The notes beneath the pieces were generated by a model that did not search any database, had not been told where the DNA came from, and saw only the letters and a list, made by a program, of their open reading frames with translations. 64,000 bases of DNA from Bifidobacterium choloepi. GTDB lineage: Bacteria > Actinomycetota > Actinomycetes > Actinomycetales > Bifidobacteriaceae. The stretch's first letter is position 1. Each line of letters starts with the position of its first letter. The translations under genes and the position numbers were made by a program. The stretch covers positions 124,001 through 188,000 of the forward strand of contig NZ_VYSG01000002.1 in NCBI RefSeq assembly GCF_010667615.1, written 5' to 3'. Shown here in pieces: positions 35,076 through 48,743 of the stretch.

Positions 35076-38054
35076 ATGGCACGATCTACTTCTTCGAATT
35101 CCAGGTCCGGCGGCGGTAAGGCGCCGCGCACGGCGCGTTCGGGTTCCGGCGGCGACGCCGCGGACAGCCGCGCCGACGAGTCGCTGTTCAAGCGCGCGGC
35201 GCTCGCGATTCCGCGCGCGTTCGGCTCGCTCGTCAGGACGATCAGCGTCGGCGAATACGATCCGGCGTACCGTCGCGACGGCCTGTGCTTCTTCCTGATC
35301 GTGCTCGCGATTTTCTTCTGCGCCTCCGAATGGTTCCGCGTCTCCGGACCGCTCGGCCAGGGACTGCACGTGCTCGCGTCGAGCGTGTTCGGCGTCATGT
35401 CGGTCGTGCTGCCGGTCCTGCTCGTCGTCATCGCCATCCGGCTTATCCGGAACGCCGGCAAGAGTTCCGACAATCCGCGCGTCATCGTCGGCTGGATCAT
35501 GCTGCTGTGGTCGGTCTGCTCGATCATCGACGTCATCATGGCCTCCGACAGCCGCGCGTTCAGCTGGGCGAACCTGCAGCAGGCCGGCGGCCTGCTCGGC
35601 TTCGTCATCGGCTCGCCGCTCGCGTGGGGCCTGTCGCAGACGTTCGCGATCATCGTCTTCGTCATCGCCGCGCTGTTCTCGGTGCTGCTGCTCACCCGCA
35701 CGCACGTCACCGAGTTGCCGGACAAGGTCGCCTCGGTGATGGGACGGCAGCGGGATCGGAACGATTCGTCCGGCGAATCGCAGTTCCCGAACGAAATGCA
35801 GGCCGGTGACTCCACGCTCGCGTTCGCCGACGGCGTGCCGCTGCACGACGGCAGCGACGAGACCGGCGACGATTCGTCCGCCAGGCCGTCGCTGTTCGAC
35901 AGGCTGCGCGGCCTGTTCTCGAAGCACGGCAAGTACGTCGACGCCGAACGGCTCGACCGCTATGCCGGCGACGAGGCGTTCCTCAACGGCGCCGCGCGCC
36001 ACGGCCGCTCGCAGGAGACAAGGCTCGACGGTCCCCGCGGCGACGCCTACCGCGACAGCTACGAAGAACTGACCGAGGCGTTGACGAGCGGCACGTTCTC
36101 CGCCTCCTCCGGCCAGTCGCCCGTCGTCGACGCGACGGACGGCCGCGACGGCCACACGACGGCGATGCCGTCGGGGTCGTTCGGCGCGCACGCCACCGGC
36201 CTGGCAGCCCTGTCCGGAACGGCACCGGACAATGCCGCCGCGACAGGGGGCGCCGACCCGTGGGCGACGATCGGCCTCGAGTCGACCGAACAGCCCGAAG
36301 TCGACCGCACCGTCGTCGTCAACACCGAAACCGGCGAGATCGTCGGACCGGCCTCCGGCTCGATGCCGGCTCCGGCGGACGGATCGTCCCGTGCGGCCAC
36401 GGCCGCCGCCGCGGGAACGGCCGCCGCCGCGGCGCTGTCCGCGGGCACGGCCAATGCCGGCGGCGAGGGCGGCACGCAGACCGGCACGATCGCCGAGATC
36501 GACGAGAGCCAGCCGTACCGCCTGCCGAGCCTCGACCTGCTCAAGCCCGGCAAGCCGCACGCCCAGCGCACGCCGGAGAACGACCGCATCATCCGCGCGC
36601 TGACGACGACATTCCAGGAATTCAAGGTCGACGCGCGCGTCGTCGGCTTCCTGCGCGGCCCGTCCGTCACGCAGTACGAGATCGAGCTCGGTCCCGGCGT
36701 CAAGGTCGAGAAGGTGACGAACCTCCAGAAGAACATCGCCTACGCCGTCGCCGACGACCGCGTCCGCATCCTGTCGCCGATCCCCGGCAAGTCGGCGATC
36801 GGCGTCGAGATCCCGAACCGCGAGCGCGAGATCGTCCAGCTCGGCGACGTGCTGCGCGACCCGCACGCCCGCCAGGACACGAACCCGATGCTCGTCGGCC
36901 TGGGCAAGGACGTCGAGGGCCATGTCGTGACGGCCGACCTGACGAAGATGCCGCACCTGCTCGTCGCCGGCGCGACCGGCTCCGGCAAGTCGAGCTTCAT
37001 CAACTCGATGCTGACGTCGATCATCATGCGGGCCACGCCCGACCAGGTCAGGATGATCATGGTCGATCCGAAGCACGTCGAGCTGACCGCCTACGCCGGC
37101 ATTCCGCACCTGCTCACGCCGATCATCACCGACCCGAAGAAGGCCGCGCAGGCCCTCGAATGGGTGGTCAAGGAAATGGACGCGCGCTACTCGGATCTCG
37201 AGTTCTTCGGCTTCAGGCACGTCAAGGACTTCAACGAGGCCGTGCGCGCCGGCAAGGTGCACGCGCCGGCCGGCTCGAAGCGCAAGGTCGCCCCGTATCC
37301 GTACCTGCTCGTCGTCGTCGACGAGATGGCCGACCTGATGCTCGTCGCGAAGAACGACGTCGAGAGCTCCATCCAGCGCATCACGCAGCTGGCGCGAGCG
37401 GCCGGCGTCCACCTCGTGCTGGCGACGCAGCGCCCGTCGGTCGACGTCGTCACCGGCCTGATCAAGGCGAACATTCCATCCCGCCTGGCGTTCGCGACGT
37501 CATCGGCGACCGATTCGCGCGTCATCCTCGACACGACCGGCGCCGAGTCGCTGATCGGTCAGGGCGACGGCCTGTTCCTGCCGATGGGCATGGCCAAGCC
37601 GCTGCGCGTGCAGGGCTCGTGGGTCAACGAGTCCGAGATCCGCGACGCCGTCGAGTTCGTCCGGCAGCAGCGCAAGCCGCACTACCGCGAGGACATCGAG
37701 GAGATGGCGAAGAAGGAGGACGAGCACAAGGTCGATCCGACCGAGGACATCGGCGGCGACATGGACGTGCTGCTGCAGGCCGCCGAGCTCGTCGTCACCA
37801 GCCAGTTCGGCTCGACGTCGATGCTGCAGCGCAAGCTGCGTGTCGGCTTCGCGAAGGCCGGCAGGCTGATGGACCTGCTCGAGTCGCGCGGCGTCGTCGG
37901 CCCGTCGGAAGGCTCGAAGGCCCGCGAGGTCCTCGTCCAGCCGGCCGATTTGCCACAGGTGCTCGCGTTCATCCGCGGCGACGCCGATTCGCTGACGGCC
38001 GACGCCGCGGCCGCCGCGCAGCCGGCGTCCGGATCGCAGGAACTCGCGATGTAG
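35076..38054 (+). CDS. ftsK: DNA translocase FtsK/SpoIIIE
   Basis: The 992-residue septal DNA pump moves chromosome ends away from the division site. Four membrane helices lie between about 70 and 215. A low-complexity linker (about 220-475) rich in Asp, Ser, Ala and Thr follows, containing two GATTCGTCC words encoding Asp-Ser-Ser. The motor (about 485-890) has the FtsK alpha domain, Walker [10 protein letters not shown] (about 632-640), [17 protein letters not shown], the [10 protein letters not shown] Walker B, and [18 protein letters not shown]. The C-terminal gamma winged helix (about 905-975) has [22 protein letters not shown], which reads KOPS-like DNA sequences. All key residues are intact. 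Confidence 0.95.
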   Translation: MARSTSSNSRSGGGKAPRTARSGSGGDAADSRADESLFKRAALAIPRAFGSLVRTISVGEYDPAYRRDGLCFFLIVLAIFFCASEWFRVSGPLGQGLHVLASSVFGVMSVVLPVLLVVIAIRLIRNAGKSSDNPRVIVGWIMLLWSVCSIIDVIMASDSRAFSWANLQQAGGLLGFVIGSPLAWGLSQTFAIIVFVIAALFSVLLLTRTHVTELPDKVASVMGRQRDRNDSSGESQFPNEMQAGDSTLAFADGVPLHDGSDETGDDSSARPSLFDRLRGLFSKHGKYVDAERLDRYAGDEAFLNGAARHGRSQETRLDGPRGDAYRDSYEELTEALTSGTFSASSGQSPVVDATDGRDGHTTAMPSGSFGAHATGLAALSGTAPDNAAATGGADPWATIGLESTEQPEVDRTVVVNTETGEIVGPASGSMPAPADGSSRAATAAAAGTAAAAALSAGTANAGGEGGTQTGTIAEIDESQPYRLPSLDLLKPGKPHAQRTPENDRIIRALTTTFQEFKVDARVVGFLRGPSVTQYEIELGPGVKVEKVTNLQKNIAYAVADDRVRILSPIPGKSAIGVEIPNREREIVQLGDVLRDPHARQDTNPMLVGLGKDVEGHVVTADLTKMPHLLVAGATGSGKSSFINSMLTSIIMRATPDQVRMIMVDPKHVELTAYAGIPHLLTPIITDPKKAAQALEWVVKEMDARYSDLEFFGFRHVKDFNEAVRAGKVHAPAGSKRKVAPYPYLLVVVDEMADLMLVAKNDVESSIQRITQLARAAGVHLVLATQRPSVDVVTGLIKANIPSRLAFATSSATDSRVILDTTGAESLIGQGDGLFLPMGMAKPLRVQGSWVNESEIRDAVEFVRQQRKPHYREDIEEMAKKEDEHKVDPTEDIGGDMDVLLQAAELVVTSQFGSTSMLQRKLRVGFAKAGRLMDLLESRGVVGPSEGSKAREVLVQPADLPQVLAFIRGDADSLTADAAAAAQPASGSQELAM

Positions 38055-38099
38055 CGCCGTCATGACAGGCACGGTGTCCATTTTTGGGGGCGCTGCGGC

Positions 38100-38105
38100 T
38101 ACTAT
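38100..38105 (+). promoter_or_regulatory. Candidate -10 element upstream of pgsA
   Basis: TACTAT lies 155 nt before pgsA and would give a long 5' leader. The 206-bp gap holds nothing else that is recognisable. Confidence 0.35.
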
Positions 38106-38260
38106 GGGGAATTAAAACAAACTCGGATGTCTTGTACGATCGTCCGGACTGGCCATGGAAGGCGTGTCCGGCGTTCCCGGGGCGAACCGCGGGCGCAGGA
38201 GCCGTGCGCGGCGCGAGGGAACGGCACAGGCATTGAACCACCAAGCAAAGGGAATCACTC

Positions 38261-38914
38261 GTGAGCATGGATCAGCAGGAAAAGCGTTCGTTGTGGGACG
38301 GCTGGAACGCCCCGCCGAACCTCGTGACGTTCAGCCGCATCATCCTCGTGATCGTCTTCCTCGGCCTCTACATCGGCGCCGGTCCGTGGGGCTTGAAGAA
38401 CGAAGGCATGCGCTGGGCCGCCGGCATCATCTTCATCATCGCGGCCTCCACCGATAAGATCGACGGCTGGATGGCCCGCAAGTACAACCAGGTCACCGAA
38501 CTCGGCAAACTGATGGATCCGATCGCCGACAAGCTGCTGACGCTCGGCACGCTCGTCGTCGCCGCCTGCTTCAACGAATTCGGCAACGCCGTGCTCGGCT
38601 GGGTCGTGACGATCCTGTTCCTCGTGCGCGAGATCGGCATCACCGTCATGCGCTTCTTCGTGCTCGAACATCCGGGCGGCAAGGTCATCGCCGCCTCGCA
38701 GGCCGGCAAGTACAAGACGCTGACGCAGTGCATCGGCCTCGGCATGCTGATGCTGCCGGTGTGGACGTTCGCGCCGGCGGGCACCGAGCCCGTCTGGCTG
38801 TCGATCTACTTCGTCGTCACCTACGCGCTCATCTACTTCTCGCTGATCCTGTGCCTGTACTCCGGCTGGGAATACCTGCGCAACACGTTCGGACGCACGG
38901 CCGCCAGGAACTGA
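38261..38914 (+). CDS. pgsA: CDP-diacylglycerol-glycerol-3-phosphate 3-phosphatidyltransferase
   Basis: This 217-residue membrane enzyme makes phosphatidylglycerophosphate, the first step to phosphatidylglycerol and cardiolipin. The CDP-alcohol phosphotransferase motif is recognisable as DKIDGWMARKYNQVTELGKLMDPIADK (about 67-93), with the usual first Asp pair replaced by Asp-Lys-x-Asp-Gly and the final Asp pair intact. N-terminal NAPPNLVTFSRI and four to five membrane helices fit PgsA. The GTG start at 38261 has AAAGGGA upstream; an in-frame ATG at 38267 is equally possible. cinA follows after a hairpin; in many actinobacteria pgsA, cinA and clgR are adjacent, as here. Confidence 0.92.
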   Translation: MSMDQQEKRSLWDGWNAPPNLVTFSRIILVIVFLGLYIGAGPWGLKNEGMRWAAGIIFIIAASTDKIDGWMARKYNQVTELGKLMDPIADKLLTLGTLVVAACFNEFGNAVLGWVVTILFLVREIGITVMRFFVLEHPGGKVIAASQAGKYKTLTQCIGLGMLMLPVWTFAPAGTEPVWLSIYFVVTYALIYFSLILCLYSGWEYLRNTFGRTAARN

Positions 38915-38944
38915 CGACCGTCCTTCGCAACTGACAGACCTCCG

Positions 38945-38985
38945 CGGCCGCCATGCCATGACCATTCGGTCGGACATGGCGGCCG
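38945..38985 (+). terminator. Hairpin after pgsA
   Basis: CGGCCGCCATG and CATGGCGGCCG form an 11-bp perfect stem with a 19-nt loop between pgsA and cinA. Confidence 0.7.
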
Positions 38986-39003
38986 TGGCATGTCCGGAGA
39001 CGG

Positions 39004-39009
39004 TAGAAT
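39004..39009 (+). promoter_or_regulatory. -10 element of cinA
   Basis: TAGAAT ends 7 nt before ATG 39017, predicting a leaderless cinA mRNA independent of pgsA. Confidence 0.6.
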
Positions 39010-39016
39010 CGTGCCC

Positions 39017-39637
39017 ATGGAAGCATTCACCGAAGCATTCACGGACGGCATCGCGACAATGCCCGGCAACGGCGCCGGCGAGACCGGAGACGACATCCGG
39101 CGCGAGTGCGACCGGCTGGCCGCCGGCGTCCTCGACTGGTGCGCCGGCCGCGGCCTGAAGATCGCCGCCGCCGAGTCGCTGACCGGCGGACTGCTGGCCG
39201 ACGCGTTCGTCAGGATTCCCGGCGCGTCCCGGGTCTTTCTCGGCTCGGCCGTCACCTACGACATCGCCGCGAAGGCGAGCGTGCTCGGCGTCGACCGCGA
39301 CCTGCTGGACCGCGAAGGTGCGGTTCACCCCGAAGTGGCCAGACAAATGGCGCGGCGCACGGCTGAATTGTTCGCCCAGCCCGAATACGGCGATAGCGTC
39401 ATCGGTGTCTCGACAACAGGCGTCGCCGGGCCCGGTCCGGACGGTGACAAGCCCGCTGGATTGGTATACATCGGCGTGTCGTTGCCGGGTATTTTTCGTG
39501 ATTTATTTCCTAGGCTCAACCCGACGATCAAGTTGGAATTGCAAGGATCGAGAGAGATAATTAGACGCGGGACGGTCCGGTGTGTTTTGAGAACGCTGAG
39601 TCGACTCTCAGAAAGCTCTCAGAATAACCCCGTGTAG
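39017..39637 (+). CDS. cinA: CinA C-terminal family protein (nicotinamide mononucleotide deamidase type)
   Basis: The 206-residue protein corresponds to the C-terminal (PncC) domain of CinA, which deamidates NMN in pyridine nucleotide salvage; the N-terminal MoCF domain is absent. Family motifs are [37 protein letters not shown], Lys and Asn-like substrate positions, and [26 protein letters not shown]. The N-terminal about 35 residues are an extension starting [11 protein letters not shown], from a doubled GAAGCATTCAC. A leaderless promoter sets the start. AT-richer codons appear near the 3' end (39480-39560), unlike the first half. The stop overlaps the region upstream of clgR. Confidence 0.88.
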   Translation: MEAFTEAFTDGIATMPGNGAGETGDDIRRECDRLAAGVLDWCAGRGLKIAAAESLTGGLLADAFVRIPGASRVFLGSAVTYDIAAKASVLGVDRDLLDREGAVHPEVARQMARRTAELFAQPEYGDSVIGVSTTGVAGPGPDGDKPAGLVYIGVSLPGIFRDLFPRLNPTIKLELQGSREIIRRGTVRCVLRTLSRLSESSQNNPV

Positions 39638-39693
39638 TGTGGTCCTGTAAGCAGTTATTGGATATTTCGTCGAACATGAAAGGGGTGGCGAAA

Positions 39694-40224
39694 ATGGCAT
39701 CCATTACACTTGCCAATGATGAACAGACCGTGTCCGAGGTGAAAAAGGTTGGGGAACATTCCACCTCGGTCCGCATGGGCGGTGCCCGCATGCGCGAGCT
39801 CACGCCGGCCCAGCGCCGTGCCGTGATGTTCGCCCAGCAGCAGGTGCTGCGTGCGCGGGCGGCCAAGAAGGCCAAGGACGAACGCCAGGCGGCGCTGGCG
39901 CGCATGTGGCAGGAGGAGGACGCCGAGACGACGCGTCCGCGTTCCATTGTCCACAAGCGCGAGGTCGTCGGTGGCGAAGTCAAGGAGGCGTCGCTCAGGG
40001 AAGCGATCGGCCATGTGCTGCGCGAACTGCGCACGCGCGATCACAAGACGCTGCGCGAGGTCTCCGAGAAGGCGGGCGTCTCGCTCGGCTACCTGTCCGA
40101 AGTGGAGCGTGGCCAGAAGGAAGCGAGCTCCGAACTGCTCGCGTCGATCTCCGAGGCCCTCGGCCTGACGACGTCGCAGATGCTGCGTCTCGTCGCCGAC
40201 TACCTCGATTCCGTCGAGGTCTGA
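39694..40224 (+). CDS. clgR: ClgR-like XRE-family transcriptional regulator
   Basis: This 176-residue regulator has an N-terminal extension of about 95 residues, Arg/Gln/Ala-rich and predicted helical. A C-terminal XRE helix-turn-helix (about 108-165) follows, with [37 protein letters not shown]. This helix-turn-helix closely matches actinobacterial ClgR, which activates clpP, clpC and repair genes in Bifidobacterium, Corynebacterium and Streptomyces. The usual position downstream of pgsA and cinA supports the call. AAAGGGG at 39679-39685 favours ATG 39694; starts at 39676 and 39637 are possible. ClgR is normally a Clp substrate; no obvious Ala-Ala tail is seen. Confidence 0.87.
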   Translation: MASITLANDEQTVSEVKKVGEHSTSVRMGGARMRELTPAQRRAVMFAQQQVLRARAAKKAKDERQAALARMWQEEDAETTRPRSIVHKREVVGGEVKEASLREAIGHVLRELRTRDHKTLREVSEKAGVSLGYLSEVERGQKEASSELLASISEALGLTTSQMLRLVADYLDSVEV

Positions 40225-40366
40225 GCCTTTCCGTCAAGTTCCATCATTGCCTGGGTGCGACAACCAGCCGGGCCGCGCGAGCGGACCGTGACTGCAACAC
40301 ACTGCGCCGTACGGATGAAAACAGCATGATCATGGTGTTCTCGATCGTCATCCGCTTGCGGACTTG

Positions 40367-40398
40367 AAAACCCGCCGTTGAGGGGAACGGCGGGTTTT
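40367..40398 (+). terminator. Rho-independent terminator after clgR
   Basis: AAAACCCGCCGTT and AACGGCGGGTTTT form a 13-bp stem with a 6-nt loop. It sits between clgR and the DUF3046 gene, directly against that gene's promoter. Confidence 0.85.
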
Positions 40399-40402
40399 CG
40401 CG

Positions 40403-40408
40403 TATGCT
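40403..40408 (+). promoter_or_regulatory. -10 element of the DUF3046 gene
   Basis: TATGCT ends 7 nt before ATG 40416; an earlier in-frame ATG at 40404 lies inside the -10 and is unlikely to be used. Confidence 0.5.
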
Positions 40409-40415
40409 GGGGGAC

Positions 40416-40655
40416 ATGCGCGAACGGGAATTCTGGCAGTTGCTCGAGGAAGAATTCGGACGGACCTACGGCCGGTCGCTGGCCCATGACCAGCGGCTGA
40501 CGAAGCTCGGCAACATGACGGTCGTCGAGGCGCTGGACGCCGGCGAGGAGCCGCGCGTCGTCTGGAACGTGCTGTGCGACCAGATGGACGTGCCGGATGC
40601 CGAACGGTGGGGCAAGGATCACGCCGCGCCGCCGCTGCCCGTCGACTTTCGCTGA
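40416..40655 (+). CDS. DUF3046 family protein
   Basis: The 79-residue soluble protein starts MREREFWQLLEEEFGRTYG, matching the typical MRxTEFWxxMExxFG opening of DUF3046. The conserved core SLAHDQRLTKLGNMTVVEALDAGEEPRVVWNVLCDQMDVP follows. Its function is unknown, but it lies immediately upstream of recA in most actinobacteria, which suggests a link to recombination or to the recA regulon. It has its own leaderless promoter and lies outside the SOS box, which is 58 nt after its stop. Confidence 0.85.
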   Translation: MREREFWQLLEEEFGRTYGRSLAHDQRLTKLGNMTVVEALDAGEEPRVVWNVLCDQMDVPDAERWGKDHAAPPLPVDFR

Positions 40656-40712
40656 ACGATTCGCGCGGGGGAACGCCGGCCGGTGAAGAATCTGGACAGC
40701 TTCGTCGCAATT

Positions 40713-40728
40713 TCGAACAGGTGTTCGA
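40713..40728. promoter_or_regulatory. LexA (SOS) box upstream of recA
   Basis: TCGAACAGGTGTTCGA matches the actinobacterial SOS consensus TCGAACNNNNGTTCGA in both half-sites. A TATACT -10 follows at 40737-40742, so the box covers the -35 position. LexA bound here would block recA transcription until DNA damage. Confidence 0.9.
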
Positions 40729-40736
40729 TTGTGGTG

Positions 40737-40742
40737 TATACT
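40737..40742 (+). promoter_or_regulatory. -10 element of recA
   Basis: TATACT lies just downstream of the LexA box. The implied transcript has a leader of about 160 nt before the recA ATG, with an AT run (TATATATATA) just before the ribosome binding site. No leader ORF of note is seen. Confidence 0.65.
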
Positions 40743-40910
40743 GGCTGGCAGGACACATGATGACATCCGCTACCGGGACAACCGGTGGAATCGGCGGCGT
40801 CCGTCCACACCGCATGTCCGGCTTGGCGTCACGGGCCGGACGCGGCTAGCGTGGGGACGGACCCATCGAACGTGGACATCCGGACCTTATATATATATGG
40901 AGGAGGAAGC

Positions 40911-42083
<1,173 letters not shown>

Positions 42084-42090
42084 TCCGCCG

Positions 42091-42765
42091 ATGATCTCCG
42101 CCGAGGACTTTCTCGCCGGTCACCGTCCCGTCATCGTCGACGACGGCGAGACGAAGGACGTGGGGACGGAGGACGTGAAGACAAGGGATGGAGAGGCGAC
42201 GGCCGGAGAGGCGACGGCCGGGGAGAAGGGCCGGCCCCGCGCCCGCGGGGCGACGCCGAGGCGGGGGTCGTTCCGCTGCGCGCAGGCCGCGCACCCCGAC
42301 GACGCCGACGAATGCCGCGAGGCGGCGCTGCGCCTGCTCGACGCGGCGGCCCGCTCGACGGGCACGCTGCGCGACAAGCTCGCCGAACGCGGCTACGAGC
42401 CGGCGACGATCGACGCGACGATCGACCGGCTGCTCGAACTGCACCTGCTCGACGACCGCCTCTACGCCGAGTCGGTGACGCGCGTGTGTGCCAACCGGAT
42501 GATGGGGCGGCGCGGCACCGAGTTCGAGCTGCGCCGCAGGGGCGTCGACCGCGCGACAGCGCAACGGGTGGTGCGCGAGGCCGAGGAACAGGGCGTCTTC
42601 GTCGACGCCGCCTGGCAACTTGGCCGCGCCGTCGCGAAGAAGACGGCAGGCCTCGACCCCGGCGTGCGGCGCCGGCGCTTCTGGGCCGCCGGCGGACGCA
42701 AGGGCCACGACGGCGCCGACCTTGCCGATGTCGCCGCCACGCTGTTCTCCGGCCGTGACGACTAG
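42091..42765 (+). CDS. recX: Regulatory protein RecX
   Basis: The 224-residue protein contains the RecX three-helix repeats: AALRLLDAAARSTGTLRDKLAERGYEPATIDATIDRLLELHLLDDRLYAESV and the following RMMGRRGTEFELRRRGVDRATAQRVV. RecX binds RecA filaments and limits their activity. The N-terminal 70 residues are a low-complexity extension with a 15-bp direct duplication (GGAGAGGCGACGGCC twice, about 42190-42219) encoding GEATA repeats. Spacing of 7 nt to recA indicates co-transcription under SOS control. A hairpin at 42782-42825 ends the operon and separates it from rnpB on the other strand. Confidence 0.9.
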   Translation: MISAEDFLAGHRPVIVDDGETKDVGTEDVKTRDGEATAGEATAGEKGRPRARGATPRRGSFRCAQAAHPDDADECREAALRLLDAAARSTGTLRDKLAERGYEPATIDATIDRLLELHLLDDRLYAESVTRVCANRMMGRRGTEFELRRRGVDRATAQRVVREAEEQGVFVDAAWQLGRAVAKKTAGLDPGVRRRRFWAAGGRKGHDGADLADVAATLFSGRDD

Positions 42766-42781
42766 GACCTGTCCTTCGTGC

Positions 42782-42825
42782 CGGTGTCGCCGTCCTGGAA
42801 TCCGCTTTGCGGGACGGCGACACCG
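42782..42825 (+). terminator. Hairpin after recX
   Basis: CGGTGTCGCCGTCC and GGACGGCGACACCG form a 14-bp perfect stem 17 nt after the recX stop; it may also back-stop rnpB transcription. Confidence 0.8.
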
Positions 42826-42919
42826 AAATGTAGCTGCCGGTCCCGAATCCCGCGCTGGACGTCACCGCATTGGACGTCATGGACACGTCTTGGGGGAGAA
42901 GCACAAAGAAAGAAAAAAT

Positions 42920-43298
42920 GAGACCCCTCATACCCCGGGTTTTGTCATGCCGGCGAACCGGCACGGATGGCCATCCATCTCGACCTGACATTGCTGCCAG
43001 GCTCTAGCGGCCTACCCGAAGGCAATGGACGAGCAGCCCATGTGCGCCTTCTGCTTGGCCTTGCTCCCGATGAGGCTTGCCATGCGACCGACTGTTACCA
43101 GCGGCCCGGTGGTCTCTTGCACCGCCGTTTCACCCTTGCTCCGCTCCCGAAGGAGCGGGGCGGTCTGTTCTCTGCTGCGCTATCTCTCAGGTCGCCCTGG
43201 GCGGACGTTATCCGCCATCGTGCTCTGCGGAGCCCGGAAGTTCCTCAGCCTCGTCTTCCTGGAACCAGGGGACGAGGCCGCGGCCATCGAGGGGTCTC
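42920..43298 (-). ncRNA. rnpB: RNase P RNA (bacterial type A)
   Basis: Read on the minus strand, the RNA begins GAGACCCCTC and ends GAGGGGTCTC, which pair perfectly as helix P1. In between are the conserved RNase P blocks: GAGGAACTTCCGGGCTCC near the 5' end, AGAGCA-type core, GGTGAAACGGCGGTGCAAGA, and CACATGGGCTGCTCGTC with AGGCCGCTAGAG toward the 3' end. The length of about 379 nt is normal. The RNA is the catalytic subunit that removes 5' leaders from tRNA precursors. A U-rich run follows the 3' end. TATAGT (43309-43314 region, minus strand) is a likely -10. It lies convergent to recX and divergent from hpf. Confidence 0.93.
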
Positions 43299-43490
43299 AA
43301 AGTGCCAACTATAGCAAACGGATGACCGCAAAACGCCCATGAAACTGCCGTTTTCGCAATTGCTGGGAATGGCGGTCTTTTTGTGGGCGATTGCGCTATC
43401 GTCGGTTACAATGTTAGATATTCGGTTGGGGGTAACCCCATCCGATCCGTATATAGCGGGTAGTACCCGCTTGAGTCTAGGGAGGTCCAC

Positions 43491-44174
43491 ATGGAAATCG
43501 TCATCACCGGGCGCCACACTCAAATCAAGCAGAGGTTCCGTGACGTCGTCGAAAGCAAGATGAATCGTGTGACCGCTATCGCCCCCGACACGCAGCGCAT
43601 CCAGATCGTGGTGTCGCACGAGGGCAACCCGCGCATGGCCGACACGGCCCAGCGCGTGGAAATCACCGTGATCGCAGGCAGCACCGTCGTGCGCGCCGAA
43701 GCGTCCAGCGCCGACATGTACACGGCCCTGGACCTGGCGCTCGACAAGCTGACGCTGCGTCTGCGCCGCGCCCGCGACCGTCGCAAGGACCATCGCAAGG
43801 GCTACGCGCCGGCCACCACTCCGTTCGACGAGGGCAAGGTCGTCCCGCCGGCCGAGGAGGAAGCCGACATCAACGACGAGCCGATGGACAGCCCGCAGGC
43901 CGCCGTCGCTTCGGAACTCGCCCCGGGCGAGTCGGTCGAGGTCCAGGTTGGGGACACCCCGATCGTCATCCGTCGCAAGCTGCACGTCGCCGAGCCGATG
44001 AGCATCGACGAGGCGCTGTACGAGATGGAGCTGATCGGCCACGACTTCTTCCTGTTCGTCAACAAGGAGACGAACCGTCCGTCGGTCGTCTACCACCGTC
44101 ACGGCTGGAGCTACGGCGTCTTCGAGATCGACACTCCGGAGAACGTCAAGAAGCTCGAGGAGGAGAAGGCCTGA
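43491..44174 (+). CDS. hpf: Ribosome hibernation promoting factor (long HPF)
   Basis: This 227-residue protein has an N-terminal RaiA/YfiA domain (about 1-100, starting MEIVITGRHTQIKQRFRDVVESKM). A linker and a C-terminal dimerisation domain (about 165-225, with IVIRRKLHVAEPMSIDEALYEMELIGHDFFLFVNKETN) follow. Long HPF joins 70S ribosomes into inactive 100S dimers in stationary phase or stress. GGGAGG lies 6 nt before ATG. Upstream, the palindromic GCGGGTAGTACCCGC (43457-43471) and a hairpin around GGGGGTAACCCC lie in the leader and may regulate transcription. A strong terminator follows, so it is monocistronic. Confidence 0.93.
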   Translation: MEIVITGRHTQIKQRFRDVVESKMNRVTAIAPDTQRIQIVVSHEGNPRMADTAQRVEITVIAGSTVVRAEASSADMYTALDLALDKLTLRLRRARDRRKDHRKGYAPATTPFDEGKVVPPAEEEADINDEPMDSPQAAVASELAPGESVEVQVGDTPIVIRRKLHVAEPMSIDEALYEMELIGHDFFLFVNKETNRPSVVYHRHGWSYGVFEIDTPENVKKLEEEKA

Positions 44175-44242
44175 GGTCCTGGCATTCCGTCGTGAACCGA
44201 CAGCGCGGTCGTGAATCGACATTCCGGCCGTGAAAGGTCGTT

Positions 44243-44271
44243 CGGGAGTCCGGCATGTTGCCGGACTCCCG
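44243..44271 (+). terminator. Rho-independent terminator after hpf
   Basis: CGGGAGTCCGGCA and TGCCGGACTCCCG form a 13-bp stem with a 3-nt loop, followed by GTTTGTTTTG. Confidence 0.9.
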
Positions 44272-44419
44272 TTTGTTTTGCCGGTGTTGTAATGATTCTT
44301 CCAAAATTTACGTAAAATGGACGAATTCTCAGGCTGGATCGTCGCCGAGGCGCTATGCTCTGCACTGTTGAGACTTTTTCCAACAGACCGATGACGCACA
44401 TGACACTAAGGGAGTGACA

Positions 44420-47368
<2,949 letters not shown>

Positions 47369-47407
47369 TCGCCGTCCAGCGCGGCGATTGACGCGGGTTG
47401 TTTATTC

Positions 47408-47452
47408 GACAGGGGGCCGGCTTTTGCGATAGGCAAAAGCCGGCCCCCTGTC
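47408..47452 (+). terminator. Hairpin after secA
   Basis: A 20-bp perfect stem (GACAGGGGGCCGGCTTTTGC and its complement) with a short loop starts 39 nt after the secA stop. Confidence 0.9.
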
Positions 47453-47491
47453 GTCATGTGGACGCCGGGGCGCGCAACCATGCCGCGTCGC

Positions 47492-47497
47492 TACAAT
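47492..47497 (+). promoter_or_regulatory. Candidate -10 of trpD
   Basis: TACAAT would give a leader of about 105 nt before trpD. No Trp-codon-rich leader peptide is seen in it. Confidence 0.4.
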
Positions 47498-47610
47498 GAT
47501 GCAGTAATCGTGCCCGGAACTCCGACGGCGGACAGCGCGGCGAGGCGACGGCGGCACGGGAACACTATTCATCGGCCAGCACTGGGCAACAACAGTGAAG
47601 GAGGGAACAA

Positions 47611-48669
47611 ATGGCTGAAATCATGTGGAAGTCGATTCTCACCAAGCTCGTCAACGGGCACCATCTCGATATGGACGAAGCGCAGTGGTTCGTCGACGAC
47701 CTGATGAAAGGCAACGCCAATCCCGTCACTGTCGGCGCCGTGCTGGCCACCGAGCAGCAGCTCGGTCTGACGGCGCAGGAAATCGCCGGCGCGGCGAAGG
47801 CGATGGTCGCCCACGCCGTGCCGCTGCACGTCGACGGCGAGACGACCGACATCGTCGGCACCGGCGGCGACGGTGCGCACACCGTCAACCTGTCGACGAT
47901 GGGCGCCGTCGTCGCGGCCGCCGCCGGCGTGAAGATCGTCAAGCACGGCAACCGCGCCGCCTCGTCGAAGTGCGGCGCCGCCGACGTCCTCGAGGAACTC
48001 GGACTGCCGCTCGACCTGAAGCCCGAGGCCGTCGCCGCCATCGCCGACGAGGTCGGCATCACGTTCGCGTACGCGAAGACGTTCCACCCGGCCATGCGCT
48101 TCGTCGGACCGGTCCGCGCGGCGCTCGGCATTCCGTGCGTCTTCAACGTGCTGGGCCCGCTGACGAATCCGGCCCATCCGGCCCATGTCGCGATCGGCTG
48201 CGCCGACCGGCGGCTGAGCCCGCTGATGGCCGAGGTCTACGCGTCGCGCGGCCAGACCGGCATGGTCTACACGTCGAGGGAAGGCCTCGACGAGATGGCG
48301 CCGACCGGTCCGATCACCGTCTGGGAATTCCGTCACGGCAGGGAAATCGTCGAGCAGGAGTTCGACCCGATCACCGAGCTCGACCTCGATCCGGTCACCG
48401 TCGACGACCTGCGCGGAGGCGAGCCGTCCGTCAACGCCAGGGCGATGCTCGACTTCCTCGACGGCGAGGACGTGCCGTTCCGCACGACCGCCATCCTGAA
48501 CGCCGCGTCGGCGATCGTCGCCGACGGCCGCCACGTCGACGGCGGAGCCATGCTCGCCGAGCGCTTCCGCGACGCCTACCTGCAGGCCCAGGAGGCCGTC
48601 GACTCCGGCCGCGCCCGCGCGCTGCTCGACCGCTGGATCGGGGCGGCGAAGGCAATGGACGGCGAGTGA
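47611..48669 (+). CDS. trpD: Anthranilate phosphoribosyltransferase
   Basis: This 352-residue enzyme transfers the phosphoribosyl group of PRPP to anthranilate in tryptophan synthesis. It has the N-terminal helical domain (NGHHLDMDEAQWFVDDLMKGNANPVTVGAVL), the PRPP loop VGTGGDGAHTVNLSTMGA, KHGNRAASSKCGAADVLEELG, and FNVLGPLTNPAHPAHVAIG. All substrate-binding residues appear intact. GAAGGAGGG lies 6-14 nt before the ATG. No other trp gene is next to it; trpD stands alone, downstream of secA. A bidirectional terminator separates it from the convergent membrane-protein gene. Confidence 0.94.
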   Translation: MAEIMWKSILTKLVNGHHLDMDEAQWFVDDLMKGNANPVTVGAVLATEQQLGLTAQEIAGAAKAMVAHAVPLHVDGETTDIVGTGGDGAHTVNLSTMGAVVAAAAGVKIVKHGNRAASSKCGAADVLEELGLPLDLKPEAVAAIADEVGITFAYAKTFHPAMRFVGPVRAALGIPCVFNVLGPLTNPAHPAHVAIGCADRRLSPLMAEVYASRGQTGMVYTSREGLDEMAPTGPITVWEFRHGREIVEQEFDPITELDLDPVTVDDLRGGEPSVNARAMLDFLDGEDVPFRTTAILNAASAIVADGRHVDGGAMLAERFRDAYLQAQEAVDSGRARALLDRWIGAAKAMDGE

Positions 48670-48690
48670 GCCGGTCAATACGCCAATAAG

Positions 48691-48731
48691 CCAATAAAAA
48701 AATCCCTCCTCCAGGGAGGGATTTTTTATTG
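48691..48731. terminator. Bidirectional terminator between trpD and the convergent gene
   Basis: CAATAAAAAAATCCCTCC and its inverse flank a tiny loop. The stem has an A-run on one side and a T-run on the other, so it works for transcripts from both strands. Confidence 0.92.
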
Positions 48732-48743
48732 ACGCTCCTGCAC

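Noticed and set aside
42907-43342. Plus-strand open frames of 82-115 codons between recX and hpf
   Set aside because: They overlap the RNase P RNA on the other strand and have no coding character.
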